64,000 nt of DNA from Rhizobium sp. Root483D2 (GTDB taxonomy: Bacteria; Pseudomonadota; Alphaproteobacteria; Rhizobiales; Rhizobiaceae). The translations under genes were made by a program, and so were the position numbers. Positions 46,693 through 56,081 of this stretch are shown piece by piece. The stretch is from NCBI RefSeq assembly GCF_001426685.1, contig NZ_LMFB01000013.1, positions 18,478-82,477 of the forward strand, written 5' to 3'. How positions within the stretch are numbered: position 1 is the first letter of the stretch; the number at the start of each line of letters is the position of its first letter. The notes beneath the pieces were generated by a model. It was not told the origin of the DNA. It saw nothing but the letters and a program-made list of their open reading frames with translations, and did no database searches.

Positions 46693-47919
46693 TCAGAACT
46701 TGACCTTCAGAGACGTCGAGATTGCGGTGACGATATCGGTGCCGAAATCGTATGCAACGTCTTCGCCGACGGAGCTGCCGCTCGTCAGCACACCGACTGC
46801 GCCGGCAAGCCGCAGCTCGACATTTTCAGTCGGCGAATAGGAAACGCCGGTGCCGAGCGTCCAGGTGTCGGACTGGTTGCCGTAGCCATGGCTGGTACCG
46901 CGGTCCCAGGTCAGGCTGGCCGCACCGCTCCACTGATCGTTGAACTTGTGGCCAACGCCGCCGGACACGGTCCAGCCATCCCGATAAAGAAGAGTGAGGT
47001 TGGTGGGAAGGTTACGGGGATCGAGCGTGCTGTTCGGATTAATCTGGATGACCTGCAGCTGGCTCCAGTCCGTCCACTTGATCGATCCGAAGACGAGCCA
47101 ACCGGGTGCGACGCCGGACTGAACCTTCAGTTCCAAAGAGTCCGGCATGGAGGCGAAGCTGGAGACGTCGTACTTCGTGCCCGGAACAAAACCGCCCACG
47201 CCGTTCGGAAGCAGAACCTTGGTCAGGTCGATCTTACCGCCCAGATTGTCGAGATCCACGGCGCTGTTGTAGACAAGGCTGGCGCGGAACGCATATTCAG
47301 GGATTTCGTAGGCCGCGCCTGCGCGCCAGCCCCAGCCGCTGCCGTCCAGGTCGAGGCGGCCAACGCCGTCAAATCCCGGAGCGAGAACCGGCGTCACGAG
47401 ACGTTCCTTGAAGCCGCCGACTTCCTGATAGAAGCCACCGCCGATGATGCGGAACTGGCCCTGGCCGACATCCCACTTGTACGAGCAGGTCGCAGCGTAG
47501 TTGTCGCTTTCGATTTTCGTTTCGATATTGTCGTTGGCGCCCATCCAGTTGGCGCCAGGCTTGGTGTGCGCACCCCAGGGCTGGGAATAATCAGCCATAC
47601 AATCGACGCTGTCACCGAAACCGGCCTTCACGCCGATGCGCGGCACCCAATAGCCTTCGGTATCCCTGACACCGTCGGTTCGGCCGCCACCAATGCCGTT
47701 CGAACCAATGCCGTCTGTCGGATCAACATCCACCACATTGTCGAGTTCGCGCTGCGGATTGACATAGGTTGCCGCAGCTTCGGCGGCATAGGTCGATGGA
47801 TCGAACAAAAGGTCGATATTGTAGCCGCCGCGCTCAAGACCGCCGGCATGTGCTGCCGTGCTGGTCAACAGCACTGCAACCGCTGCCGTCATCGCCGCCT
47901 TGATTTTGAAGTCAATCAT
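46693..47919 (-). CDS. Outer membrane protein transport protein, OmpP1/FadL family
   Basis: A 408-residue beta-barrel that in related bacteria takes up long-chain fatty acids; the Sinorhizobium homologue also admits long-chain homoserine lactones. It has a signal peptide (AAMTAAVAVLLTSTAAHA) and a mature start of GGLERGGYNIDLLFDPS. Typical barrel strands run to the terminal SLKVKF with its final phenylalanine. The ATG at 47919 has GGGGGGAAA upstream. It is monocistronic. Confidence 0.88.
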   Translation of the reverse strand: MIDFKIKAAMTAAVAVLLTSTAAHAGGLERGGYNIDLLFDPSTYAAEAAATYVNPQRELDNVVDVDPTDGIGSNGIGGGRTDGVRDTEGYWVPRIGVKAGFGDSVDCMADYSQPWGAHTKPGANWMGANDNIETKIESDNYAATCSYKWDVGQGQFRIIGGGFYQEVGGFKERLVTPVLAPGFDGVGRLDLDGSGWGWRAGAAYEIPEYAFRASLVYNSAVDLDNLGGKIDLTKVLLPNGVGGFVPGTKYDVSSFASMPDSLELKVQSGVAPGWLVFGSIKWTDWSQLQVIQINPNSTLDPRNLPTNLTLLYRDGWTVSGGVGHKFNDQWSGAASLTWDRGTSHGYGNQSDTWTLGTGVSYSPTENVELRLAGAVGVLTSGSSVGEDVAYDFGTDIVTAISTSLKVKF

Positions 47920-48372
47920 CCGTTTCCCCCCTGAATTCAGATCTTTGGCCGGCGCGGACGCCAACCTGTTGAAGGAACTATCGACTGCGAAGGGCGAAAG
48001 GCAAATCCCTAAATTTCGCAACCGGACACATCAGCGCACTAAAAATTTACGTAAGAAAATCCAGCGTCGCGTCAAAATGAGAAAATTGGGTAAATAATTT
48101 CGCCATCGCGGCAATAAAATGCCTGAAGAGGAATAATCCTCCATAAATTTTGGCGTGTGTTACTTCGACACAACAATGCCATTTTTTGGAAGATGGGCGC
48201 AACTTGAATGGGATATTGAGACTGCAGGGGCAGATCGAGCCATTTCGAGCGTTTTCGGGAAGTCTCACGAGAATCACATAAAACGGAAAAAGGCGGTCGA
48301 AACCGCCTTTTTTGATCATTTTATCCCACATTCAATCAGGCTGGGCATGGCCCGTCATGGCCCATCTCCGAA
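47920..48372. other. AT-rich gap between valS and the FadL-type gene
   Basis: About 450 bp, clearly richer in A+T than its surroundings. It holds the FadL-type promoter and the valS terminator. I see no gene. Confidence 0.5.
48287..48313. terminator. Terminator of valS (possibly bidirectional)
   Basis: AAAAAGGCGGT pairs with ACCGCCTTTTTT around CGAA. It lies about 60 bp after the valS stop on the minus strand. Confidence 0.88.
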
Positions 48373-51213
48373 CTAACCAGCGTCGGCGACCCTCGCCAGC
48401 GCCACGGCGAGAGACGCCTTTTGGCTGTCGAGTTCCGCCAGACGTTCCCGCTCCGCTTCGACCACGTCGGGACGTGCATTGGCGACGAACTTCTCGTTCG
48501 ACAGTTTGCCGAGGATGCGTTCGCGTTCCTGCTCAACCTTGCCGACGGCTTTTTCCAGCCGGGTCCTTTCAGCGCTCAAATCGATCAGGCTGCCGAGCGG
48601 CAGGCAGACCGTTGCTTCGCCGATGACGATCTGCGCACTGCCCTTGGGGGCCGAGGCTGCCAGATCGATCGCATCGACACGCGCCAGACGGCGGATGGCG
48701 GCTGCGTGGCGTTCCAGGCGTTCCTTGGTCGCAAGGCTTGCTTCCACCACGACCAGCGGCGCAATGGCAGCCGGCGGAACGTTCATTTCCGAGCGGACCG
48801 AGCGGATGCCCGACACGAGATCGATCAGCCAGTTGATTTCACCGGCGGCAGCATCATCCGCATAGGATGCGGCAGGCCAGTCCGCGTGGCACAGAAGGCC
48901 ATCGCGTGCCGCGCCCTCGCCTGCGGTCTGCGCCCACAATTCCTCCGTCATGAACGGCATGAACGGATGCAGGAGCTTATAGGTCTCGTCGAGAATATAG
49001 GCGACGCAGGCCCGCGATTCCGCCTTTCCGGCCTCATCCTCGCCGCCGAAGACAGGCTTCAGCAGTTCCAGGTACCAGTCGCAGACCTGGTTCCAGACGA
49101 ACCGGTAGAGGCTGCCAGCGGCATCGTTGAAGCGGTAGTTCTCGATCGCCTCGGTGACGTCGCGGATCGTGCGCGAGAGTTCGGTGAGGATCCAGCGGTT
49201 GATCGTCAGCGAGCAGGTTTCCGGCACGAATTTCGGATCGTTGGCAACGCCGTTCATGCCGGCAAAGCGTGTTGCATTCCAGAGCTTCGTTCCGAAATTG
49301 CGATAGCCGGCAATGCGGGCGGGGTCGAGTTTCACGTCGCGCCCCTGGGCTGCCATGATCGCCAGCGTGAACCGCAGGGAATCGGCGCCATATTCGTCGA
49401 TCAGGTCGAGCGGATCGATGACGTTGCCTTTCGACTTCGACATTTTCGCGCCGTTCTTGTCGCGAACCAGGGCGTGGATATAGACGGTATGGAAAGGTTC
49501 TACCGGATTACCGGCATCGTCCTTCATGAAATGCAGGCCCATCTGCATCATGCGGACGACCCAGAACGGAATGATGTCGAAGCCGGTGACCAGAACGTTG
49601 GTCGGATAATATCTTTCCAGTTCCGGCGTCTTGTCCGGCCAGCCCAGCGTCGAGAATGGCCAGAGTGCGGACGAAAACCATGTGTCGAGCACGTCCTCGT
49701 CGCGCGTCAGGATTTCGCCCGGCCTGAAATTCTCCAGCAGATCCTCGACATAGGCCTTCATCGGCCCTTCATGCGAGAGGTAATGCTGAATGGCGGCATG
49801 CAGCGCCTCTTCTTCGCTCTTTTCAACGAAGACCTGACCATCCGGGCCGTACCAGGCGGGGATCTGATGTCCCCACCAGAGCTGGCGGGAAATGCACCAC
49901 GGCTCGATATTTTCCAGCCATTGGAAGTAGGTCTTTTCCCAGCTCTTCGGAACGAACTGGGTGCGGCCTTCCCGGACGGACGCAATCGCGGGCTTGGCCA
50001 GCGTCTTGTTATCCACCCACCATTGTTCGGTCAGACGCGGCTCGATCGGCACGCCACCGCGATCGCCGTGCGGGACGGTGTGCTGGTGCGGTTCGATCTT
50101 GTCGAGCAGGCCGCGTTCCTCGAACATCATGACGATCGCCTTGCGTGCCGCAAAGCGCTCCACGCCGTCGAGCGCCGAGACCAGCGCCTCCAGCGCATCA
50201 GTTGCCGGCAGGCCTTCGAGGAACTCCTCGTTGCCGGCGAGCGTCAGATGGCCCTCGATGGTGAGGATATTGACCTGGCGCAGATGATGGCGCCTGCCCA
50301 CCTCGAAGTCGTTGAAATCATGCGCCGGCGTCATCTTGACCGCGCCGGTTCCAGCTGCCGGATCCGGATATTCGTCGGCGACGATCGGAATGAGGCGGCC
50401 GACCAAAGGCAGCACGACATGTTTGCCAACGATCGCCTTGTAACGCTCGTCATCGGGATGAACGGCAATGCCGGTATCGCCCAGCATGGTTTCCGGACGG
50501 GTGGTCGCCACAACGAGATAATCGCGCGTTTCCCAATCCGTCGGCTTGCCGTCTTCGTCAAACGCAACCGGGTGCTGATAGGTGACGCCGTCTTCCAGCG
50601 GATAACGCAGATGCCAGAGGCTGCCCTTCACCTCGACCTGCTCGACCTCCATGTCGGAAATTGCGGTCAACAGCTTCGGGTCCCAGTTGACCAGGCGCTT
50701 GTCCTTGTAGATCAGGCCATCCTTGTAGAGCGAAACGAAGACTTCGAGGACGGCCTTCGACAGACCTTCATCCATGGTGAAGCGTTCGCGCGACCAGTCG
50801 CAGGACGCGCCGAGACGCTTCAACTGGTTGAAGATCAGGCCGCCGGATTCGGCCTTCCACTCCCAGACCTTATCGATGAACGCCTCGCGGCCCATCTCGC
50901 GGCGATGCAGCTGCTGTTCCATCAGCTTGCGCTCGACGACCATCTGCGTGGCAATGCCGGCATGGTCCATGCCGGGCTGCCAGAGCACGTCCTTGCCGCG
51001 CATGCGCTCGAAGCGGACCATGATGTCCTGCAGCGTATTGTTCAGCGCGTGGCCCATATGCAGCGAGCCCGTCACATTCGGCGGCGGGATGACCACGCAG
51101 AAGCTTTCTGCACCCGGTTTTGCCCCAGCACCTGCACGGAAGGCGTCCTCGTCATCCCAAATCTTGGCGATGCGCGGTTCGACAGCGGCGGAATCATAGG
51201 TTTTTTCGAGCAT
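48373..51213 (-). CDS. valS: Valyl-tRNA synthetase
   Basis: A class I synthetase of 946 residues with the HIGH-type motif PPNVTGSLHMGHALNNT near residue 45. The editing domain carries TTRPETMLGDTGIAVHPDD, and the KMSKS motif is KMSKSKGNVIDPLD near 555. It ends in the anticodon-binding region and a C-terminal coiled coil (AERTRLEKAVGKVEQERERI). The full family length is present. Confidence 0.97.
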   Translation of the reverse strand: MLEKTYDSAAVEPRIAKIWDDEDAFRAGAGAKPGAESFCVVIPPPNVTGSLHMGHALNNTLQDIMVRFERMRGKDVLWQPGMDHAGIATQMVVERKLMEQQLHRREMGREAFIDKVWEWKAESGGLIFNQLKRLGASCDWSRERFTMDEGLSKAVLEVFVSLYKDGLIYKDKRLVNWDPKLLTAISDMEVEQVEVKGSLWHLRYPLEDGVTYQHPVAFDEDGKPTDWETRDYLVVATTRPETMLGDTGIAVHPDDERYKAIVGKHVVLPLVGRLIPIVADEYPDPAAGTGAVKMTPAHDFNDFEVGRRHHLRQVNILTIEGHLTLAGNEEFLEGLPATDALEALVSALDGVERFAARKAIVMMFEERGLLDKIEPHQHTVPHGDRGGVPIEPRLTEQWWVDNKTLAKPAIASVREGRTQFVPKSWEKTYFQWLENIEPWCISRQLWWGHQIPAWYGPDGQVFVEKSEEEALHAAIQHYLSHEGPMKAYVEDLLENFRPGEILTRDEDVLDTWFSSALWPFSTLGWPDKTPELERYYPTNVLVTGFDIIPFWVVRMMQMGLHFMKDDAGNPVEPFHTVYIHALVRDKNGAKMSKSKGNVIDPLDLIDEYGADSLRFTLAIMAAQGRDVKLDPARIAGYRNFGTKLWNATRFAGMNGVANDPKFVPETCSLTINRWILTELSRTIRDVTEAIENYRFNDAAGSLYRFVWNQVCDWYLELLKPVFGGEDEAGKAESRACVAYILDETYKLLHPFMPFMTEELWAQTAGEGAARDGLLCHADWPAASYADDAAAGEINWLIDLVSGIRSVRSEMNVPPAAIAPLVVVEASLATKERLERHAAAIRRLARVDAIDLAASAPKGSAQIVIGEATVCLPLGSLIDLSAERTRLEKAVGKVEQERERILGKLSNEKFVANARPDVVEAERERLAELDSQKASLAVALARVADAG

Positions 51214-51290
51214 TTTGAAGCCAAACTTGCTGATTGATATCGGTGGTTTGTAAATCGGAACGGGGCATTGCTGTCAACAATAACAGCAAA

Positions 51291-51320
51291 AAAGCCGCCA
51301 GTGTGATCGCTGGCGGCTTT
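51291..51320 (-). terminator. Terminator of popZ
   Basis: AAAGCCGCCAG pairs perfectly with CTGGCGGCTTT around 8 nt, followed on the minus strand by TTTTTTGC. Confidence 0.9.
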
Positions 51321-51340
51321 GGAAGAGAGAAATGCGGGGT

Positions 51341-52267
51341 CTAGCGCCGTGGACCGCGCGCAACGCGCTCGATTTCCTCACGCACGAGCCGTTCGACGAG
51401 TGTTGGCAGATTGTCGTCGAGCCATTCGTGCAGCATCGGGCGCAGCATGTCTTCGGCGATCTCATCGAACGAGCGGCGCGAACTGCTGTCCACAGCCAGG
51501 GCCAGATCGCCAAAGGAGCGCGCGACCTGTTCGCTGACGGCTGGCGACACCAAAGCTGCCACATCCTTTTCACTGATGATGGACAGAGGCTGGCGTTGCA
51601 CTGGGGCTTCCTCGATCGGAGCTACAGACGGTTCGACAGTCTCAGTGCGCTGGTCCGGAGCGGCAACAGGTTGCGCCACGGAAGCTGCCGGCACTGGTGC
51701 GGCTTCCTGCGTGCTTTCGACATGCGGAGGCGAAGACGTCGGCGCCATGCGCGCGGTGACCATCGGGTTGTCGGATTTCGCCCGTGATGCGGCAGTCTGG
51801 TTTTCCGCATCGCGCAAGGGTGCCGAATGCCGCTCCGAGGCAGCGCGGACGCGGGCTGCGACATCGGCAAGCGACATGGGTGGCGGCGATACGGGCTGCG
51901 AGGTCATGGACGGCGGGGTGATGGACGGCGGGGTCACAGCCGGCTTGGCGTCCTCGACGCTGCGCGACTGCGCTTCCGGCAATTGCGGCTCCAGCATCTG
52001 GGCCTCCCGCAAAGCGGGATCCATGGGCGCAAAATTCTTCTGCTCCCCGGCTTCAAATTCCTGTGCGAGAACCTCGTCGTCGATCGTCAGATGAATATCT
52101 TCGCCGGAATCATCGTCGTCATAGCCGCGATAGGCATTGTTCGAAGCCGGGCCGAGATCATTGGCGGGGAAGCCGGGAATGCCGGGTTCATTGCTTTCGA
52201 TGATCTTGCGGATGGACGCTAGGATTTCGTCCATCGAAGGTTCACGCGCTACATTGGGCTGTGCCAT
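51341..52267 (-). CDS. popZ: Polar organizing protein PopZ (DUF2497)
   Basis: PopZ forms a matrix at the cell pole that tethers chromosome origins and, in Agrobacterium, marks the growing pole. The 308-residue product has the conserved N-terminal helix (EPSMDEILASIRKIIESNE). A long Pro/Ala/Ser-rich linker of about 170 residues leads to the C-terminal DUF2497 oligomerisation region (SFDEIAEDMLRPMLHEWLDDNLPTLVERLVREEIERV). The start is one of two adjacent ATGs; I take the second. valS follows on the same strand but beyond a terminator. Confidence 0.92.
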   Translation of the reverse strand: MAQPNVAREPSMDEILASIRKIIESNEPGIPGFPANDLGPASNNAYRGYDDDDSGEDIHLTIDDEVLAQEFEAGEQKNFAPMDPALREAQMLEPQLPEAQSRSVEDAKPAVTPPSITPPSMTSQPVSPPPMSLADVAARVRAASERHSAPLRDAENQTAASRAKSDNPMVTARMAPTSSPPHVESTQEAAPVPAASVAQPVAAPDQRTETVEPSVAPIEEAPVQRQPLSIISEKDVAALVSPAVSEQVARSFGDLALAVDSSSRRSFDEIAEDMLRPMLHEWLDDNLPTLVERLVREEIERVARGPRR

Positions 52268-52483
52268 CATTATCCCCGTTTCTGCGTCGCGCCGGATCGA
52301 TACATGGCCGCGCCGTCATTGCGGCGGACTGTATGCGAGTTCGGCGCCGAACAAAACGCTGCGAATCATATAGCTGGAATCTTGCACAGATTTGTTGGCG
52401 GCGTCACCCGCCTCATGTCCACGGCAAAGCGACGCGCGCGCACTTGCCGGGAGCAATCGACAGAAATGTGACAGGGATGACGT

Positions 52484-53869
52484 TCAGCGGCCATCGACGG
52501 TTCGAAGGCCGAACCACTTGTCCTTGACGGCCTCGTAATGTTCCTCGGCGCGGTACTCCGCCACTTGCAGGCCCTGGCTCTGAATGGTCAGCCGCCCCAT
52601 GGATGCCAGCAGCGAATAGCTGGCAACGACGGCATTACGCTGCGACGTCACCAGGCTTTCTTCGGCAACCAGTACGCTTTGCTGCGCATCGAGCACATCG
52701 AGCGTGGTGCGCTGGCCAACCTTGCGCTCCTCGATCACGCCCGCCAAAGCCTGGTTTGCGGCGCTGACCTGGGCCTTGTTGGCTGATGTCGTTGCCAGCG
52801 CTGCCTCAAACTGGGCATGGGCCGTGATGATCGTCTGCTGCACCTCGGCGCGGGCCGAATCGACCAGGATGCGCTGCTGGCCCATTCTTTCCTTCGCCTG
52901 GCGGATCTGCCCGTATTCGGCGCCTCCCTGATAGAGCGGCACTTCCAGCCGGGCAGTGATAGACGCGTTGGAACTATCACCGCTATTGGTGCGATCGGTC
53001 GTGTTGCGCGACACCGAACCCTGTACCACCACGCCAGGCAGCATGGTGCCTTCGGCGGATTTCACCCGATATCCGGCGGCATCGACATTATATTCAGCGG
53101 CGGCAATCGTCGGATGATCGCGCAAGCCTGCAGCGACAGCCTGATCCAGGCTTTTCGGCAGTTCCTTCGATGCCGGCACCGGCTGCTTGATGCCCTTCGG
53201 GGCATCGCCGACGATCTGGACGTAGACGGCTTCGCTCTGTTTCAACTGCGCGACGGCATTGACGAGAATGGCCTTCGCGCCTGCCAGTTCCGCTTCCGCC
53301 TGGCTGACATCGGTGCGCGTGCCCTCGCCCACATCCAGCCGCGACTTGGCGGCACTCAGCTGTTCCCTGAGAAAGGCCAGGTTCTGCTTGCGGATCGCCA
53401 CGATCCGTTGATCGCGGGCAATGTTGGCATAGGACTGGGCGGCGGCGAGAAGGATGGAAATCTCGTTCGCCTTCAATGTTTCGCGGCTTGAAAAGACATT
53501 GGCCTCGGCAGCCCGCACATTGTTTAGCGTCTGGAAGCCATCAAAGATCTGCTGGGTGATGGTGATGCTGGCAGAACCATTGGTATAGTCCTGGCTGACA
53601 AGCGGCGTTCCCGGTCCAAATCCCTCGTCCCCCAGCCGTGTCGCCGATCCGGTGATGGCGGCGGAGATCTGCGGCCGGTAGCCGGCCTTGGCAATCGGCA
53701 CGCCCTCATCGGTGGCGCGAAGCCCGGCACGCACGGCGTTCAAATCCGGATTGTTCTGATAGGCCTTTGCCATCGCGGCTGAAATGGTTTCCGCAAGAAC
53801 GGTCTGTGGGCAAAGCCACACGGCGGAGGAAAGGGCGGCCGCCAAAGCCGTTTTACGAAAAATCGACAC
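52484..53869 (-). CDS. tolC: TolC-family outer membrane efflux protein
   Basis: This trimeric outer-membrane channel works with type I secretion and RND pumps; Brucella calls its homologue BepC. The 461 residues have a signal peptide (KTALAAALSSAVWLCPQTVLA) and two outer-membrane-factor repeats of long helices (YQNNPDLNAVRAGLRATDEGV, and later RDHPTIAAAEYNVDAAGYRV). I choose the GTG at 53869 because GGAG lies 8 nt ahead. The in-frame GTG at 53878 has no room for a ribosome site. Confidence 0.9.
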   Translation of the reverse strand: MSIFRKTALAAALSSAVWLCPQTVLAETISAAMAKAYQNNPDLNAVRAGLRATDEGVPIAKAGYRPQISAAITGSATRLGDEGFGPGTPLVSQDYTNGSASITITQQIFDGFQTLNNVRAAEANVFSSRETLKANEISILLAAAQSYANIARDQRIVAIRKQNLAFLREQLSAAKSRLDVGEGTRTDVSQAEAELAGAKAILVNAVAQLKQSEAVYVQIVGDAPKGIKQPVPASKELPKSLDQAVAAGLRDHPTIAAAEYNVDAAGYRVKSAEGTMLPGVVVQGSVSRNTTDRTNSGDSSNASITARLEVPLYQGGAEYGQIRQAKERMGQQRILVDSARAEVQQTIITAHAQFEAALATTSANKAQVSAANQALAGVIEERKVGQRTTLDVLDAQQSVLVAEESLVTSQRNAVVASYSLLASMGRLTIQSQGLQVAEYRAEEHYEAVKDKWFGLRTVDGR

Positions 53870-54104
53870 GCATATCACTCCAAAAACAAAGGCCGGCAGG
53901 GCACATCCTCATTGCGAAACGCGGCGCCCCGGCGATGCCGGACCTGTTCGTCGCGTGTTGTCCGGTCCCGATATCGAGGAAAAATGGTCAAAATGTCGCC
54001 AAGCGCAATCTTTATATTATTTTTAACTAATATTTAATCAATGGATTGGCAAATCATCGTTTTGCCAATCCCCTATCCACAAAAGATGTATCGGTGCTCA
54101 ACCG

Positions 54105-54770
54105 TTAAAAGACGAATTCGCGTGCCAGACGGAAGCCCGGCAACGGCTTGACGGCGGTGTTGAACGCCAGGCGCTCGGATGTCCGGCCATTTTCGCGCAG
54201 GAAAAGTTGCGCTCTCGAGGCATTGCCAAAGCCAACCACGGCAACCAGGCGCCCACCGTCGCTCAACTGCGAGAGCAAATCTTCCGGTACGGTCTCCACA
54301 GAGCCATGAACGAAGATCACGTCATACGGCGCACCCGCCGCATGACCCTTTTCGAGATCGCCGGTCACCACCTTGACATTCGCGTGCCCAAGCCGGCCAA
54401 GAGTGGCCGTCGCCTCCGACGCCAGGGTATCGTCGCTCTCAAGGGCCACGACAGACGCCGCAAGCTCCGACAGGATCGCCGAAGCGTAACCTGTGCCGCA
54501 GCCGATTTCGAGAACCGTGTCATCCTTGGAAATTTCGGCCAGCTGAAGAAGCTTGGCCAGTGGCGACGGCTCCATCAGGTAGCGCCGGCCACCGGCACCA
54601 TTGGCAGCCAGCTCGATATCGCTGTCGATATAGGCGAGAGGCTTTAATGCGGCAGGAACGAATTCTTCTCTGGGGACCGACAGGAATGCCGCGAGAACGG
54701 GGTGCGACGTCACGTCCGTCGTGCGGATCTGGTTGTCGACCATCTTGATGCGTGCTGCTTCGAAATTCAT
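54105..54770 (-). CDS. Protein-L-isoaspartate O-methyltransferase-like protein (second copy)
   Basis: A 221-residue SAM methyltransferase. It starts MNFEAARIKMVDNQIRTTDVTSHPVL, then PREEFVPAALKPLAYIDSDI, SAM motif I VLEIGCGTGYASAIL near residue 80 and DVIFVHGSVETVPEDLL. The expected substrate phrase is replaced by GGRRYLMEP. It is distinct from the pcm gene beside surE and may act on another target. The ATG at 54770 gives the family-like N-terminus. It sits next to tolC, as in other rhizobia. Confidence 0.85.
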   Translation of the reverse strand: MNFEAARIKMVDNQIRTTDVTSHPVLAAFLSVPREEFVPAALKPLAYIDSDIELAANGAGGRRYLMEPSPLAKLLQLAEISKDDTVLEIGCGTGYASAILSELAASVVALESDDTLASEATATLGRLGHANVKVVTGDLEKGHAAGAPYDVIFVHGSVETVPEDLLSQLSDGGRLVAVVGFGNASRAQLFLRENGRTSERLAFNTAVKPLPGFRLAREFVF

Positions 54771-55035
54771 CTTGCCTGACCTCGTAATCCGGATCGTCTT
54801 CCGGCGTGTGCGCGCTTTTGGCTTACGCAGATAAAACAACCGGTGGCGCTTGAGCCGACCGGGCATGGCCACGCTCATAAATCCGCGCATCCGCCGTTTC
54901 AAGCTATGGAATGCAGTTCTTGCAAAAAAGCAAGCTTCGCGAAAGCCGGTCAACATATTCTGCTCTTCTAATGGGCAGCAAGTTTGGGCAGATTCGCTGT
55001 ATCGGCGCGAATCACCGGAAGAGGAGATTTACAAA

Positions 55036-55623
55036 GTGGCAGGACGTTTCCATCATCCAGGCCGCCTCGCGCCCCGGCTTGTCTGTCTCTCAGCCGGCGT
55101 GCTGCTTTCCACATTGAGCGTGAGCCATGCGGTGGCGGCCGAAACGGTTTTCGACGAGCTGCGGTTTGGGGCGAGCGGATCGATCAATACGGGCAATTCC
55201 CGCGAATCCGGTCTTTTCCCGTCCGCGACCATCTTCTTCGATCCACTGTCGAGCGGTACGGCGACGACATGGCAGCAAAGCATTCTCGAGCCAAGGATCT
55301 ATCTCGGCGCCTCCGCCGGGACCGGCTCCGGCGTCGATCAGGTGTTTGGCGGCTTTAGCTGGACCGCCGATATCACCAGCCGCCTGTTCGTCGAGCTCGG
55401 ACTTGGAGCAACCGTTCATAACGGTAAGCTGAATGGGGGCAGCGGCCAAGGGCCGGAACTGGGCTGCCGCCTGCTCTTTCGCGAACAGGTCGCAGTCGGC
55501 TATCGCGTCACCGGCAATTGGCAAATCCTGGCGACCGCCGACCATTCGTCGCATGCCAATCTCTGCGACGGCCCGAACAATGGCCTCAGCCACGCCGGCC
55601 TCGCCATCGGCTACAAGTTCTAA
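55036..55623 (+). CDS. PagL-like lipid A deacylase (acyloxyacyl hydrolase family)
   Basis: PagL is an outer-membrane barrel that removes the 3-O-acyl chain of lipid A. The 195-residue product has a signal peptide (LVCLSAGVLLSTLSVSHAVAA) and a barrel-like body. The C-terminal block DHSSHANLCDGPNNGLSHAG resembles the PagL catalytic H-x-S-N-A region, though the exact residues differ. I assign a GTG start at 55036, with AGGAG 9 nt upstream. It converges with exbD. The function is a moderate-confidence family call. Confidence 0.65.
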   Translation: MAGRFHHPGRLAPRLVCLSAGVLLSTLSVSHAVAAETVFDELRFGASGSINTGNSRESGLFPSATIFFDPLSSGTATTWQQSILEPRIYLGASAGTGSGVDQVFGGFSWTADITSRLFVELGLGATVHNGKLNGGSGQGPELGCRLLFREQVAVGYRVTGNWQILATADHSSHANLCDGPNNGLSHAGLAIGYKF

Positions 55624-55651
55624 GCCGACGGCGTCTTAAGAGCCGTAGGCC

Positions 55652-56077
55652 TTAGCCGGCAGGTGCGGCTTCCAGGCCAACCAAGCCGATCTTGGTATAG
55701 CCGGCCCGTTGGATGAGGTTCATCACCGTCATCAGCTCACCGTAGTCGACAGCCTTGTCGGCGCGCAGAAGAATCCGCGTTTCCATATTGCCCTCGGTCA
55801 TGCCGTTCAGCTCGGCAACGAAACCGTCGCGATTGATCTCGTTGTTGCCGAGTGCCAATGACAGATCCGCCTTCAGCGTCACGAAGACCGGCTTATCTTC
55901 GCGTTTTACCGGAGCGGCTGCCGATTGCGGCAGATCGACCTTCATATCGACGGTGGCGAGCGGTGCTGCCACCATGAAGATGATCAGAAGAACGAGCATG
56001 ACGTCGATGAAGGGCGTGACGTTGATTTCGCTGTTTTCTTCGAGATCGCCGCCACCCTCGCTGATTTTGCTGGCCAT
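55652..56077 (-). CDS. exbD: Biopolymer transport protein ExbD
   Basis: ExbD with ExbB converts proton flow into energy for TonB-type outer-membrane transport. The 141-residue protein has a short cytosolic start ending in the ENSEINVTPFIDVMLVLLIIF motif. That motif carries the functional aspartate in the sole membrane helix, and a periplasmic domain follows. It lies 4 bp after exbB. No tonB follows: a plus-strand gene converges instead. Confidence 0.92.
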   Translation of the reverse strand: MASKISEGGGDLEENSEINVTPFIDVMLVLLIIFMVAAPLATVDMKVDLPQSAAAPVKREDKPVFVTLKADLSLALGNNEINRDGFVAELNGMTEGNMETRILLRADKAVDYGELMTVMNLIQRAGYTKIGLVGLEAAPAG

Positions 56078-56081
56078 GGTC

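Noticed and set aside
48373-51237. Large plus-strand open frame opposite valS
   Set aside because: It mirrors the valS coding frame in high-GC DNA; there is no start signal or domain.
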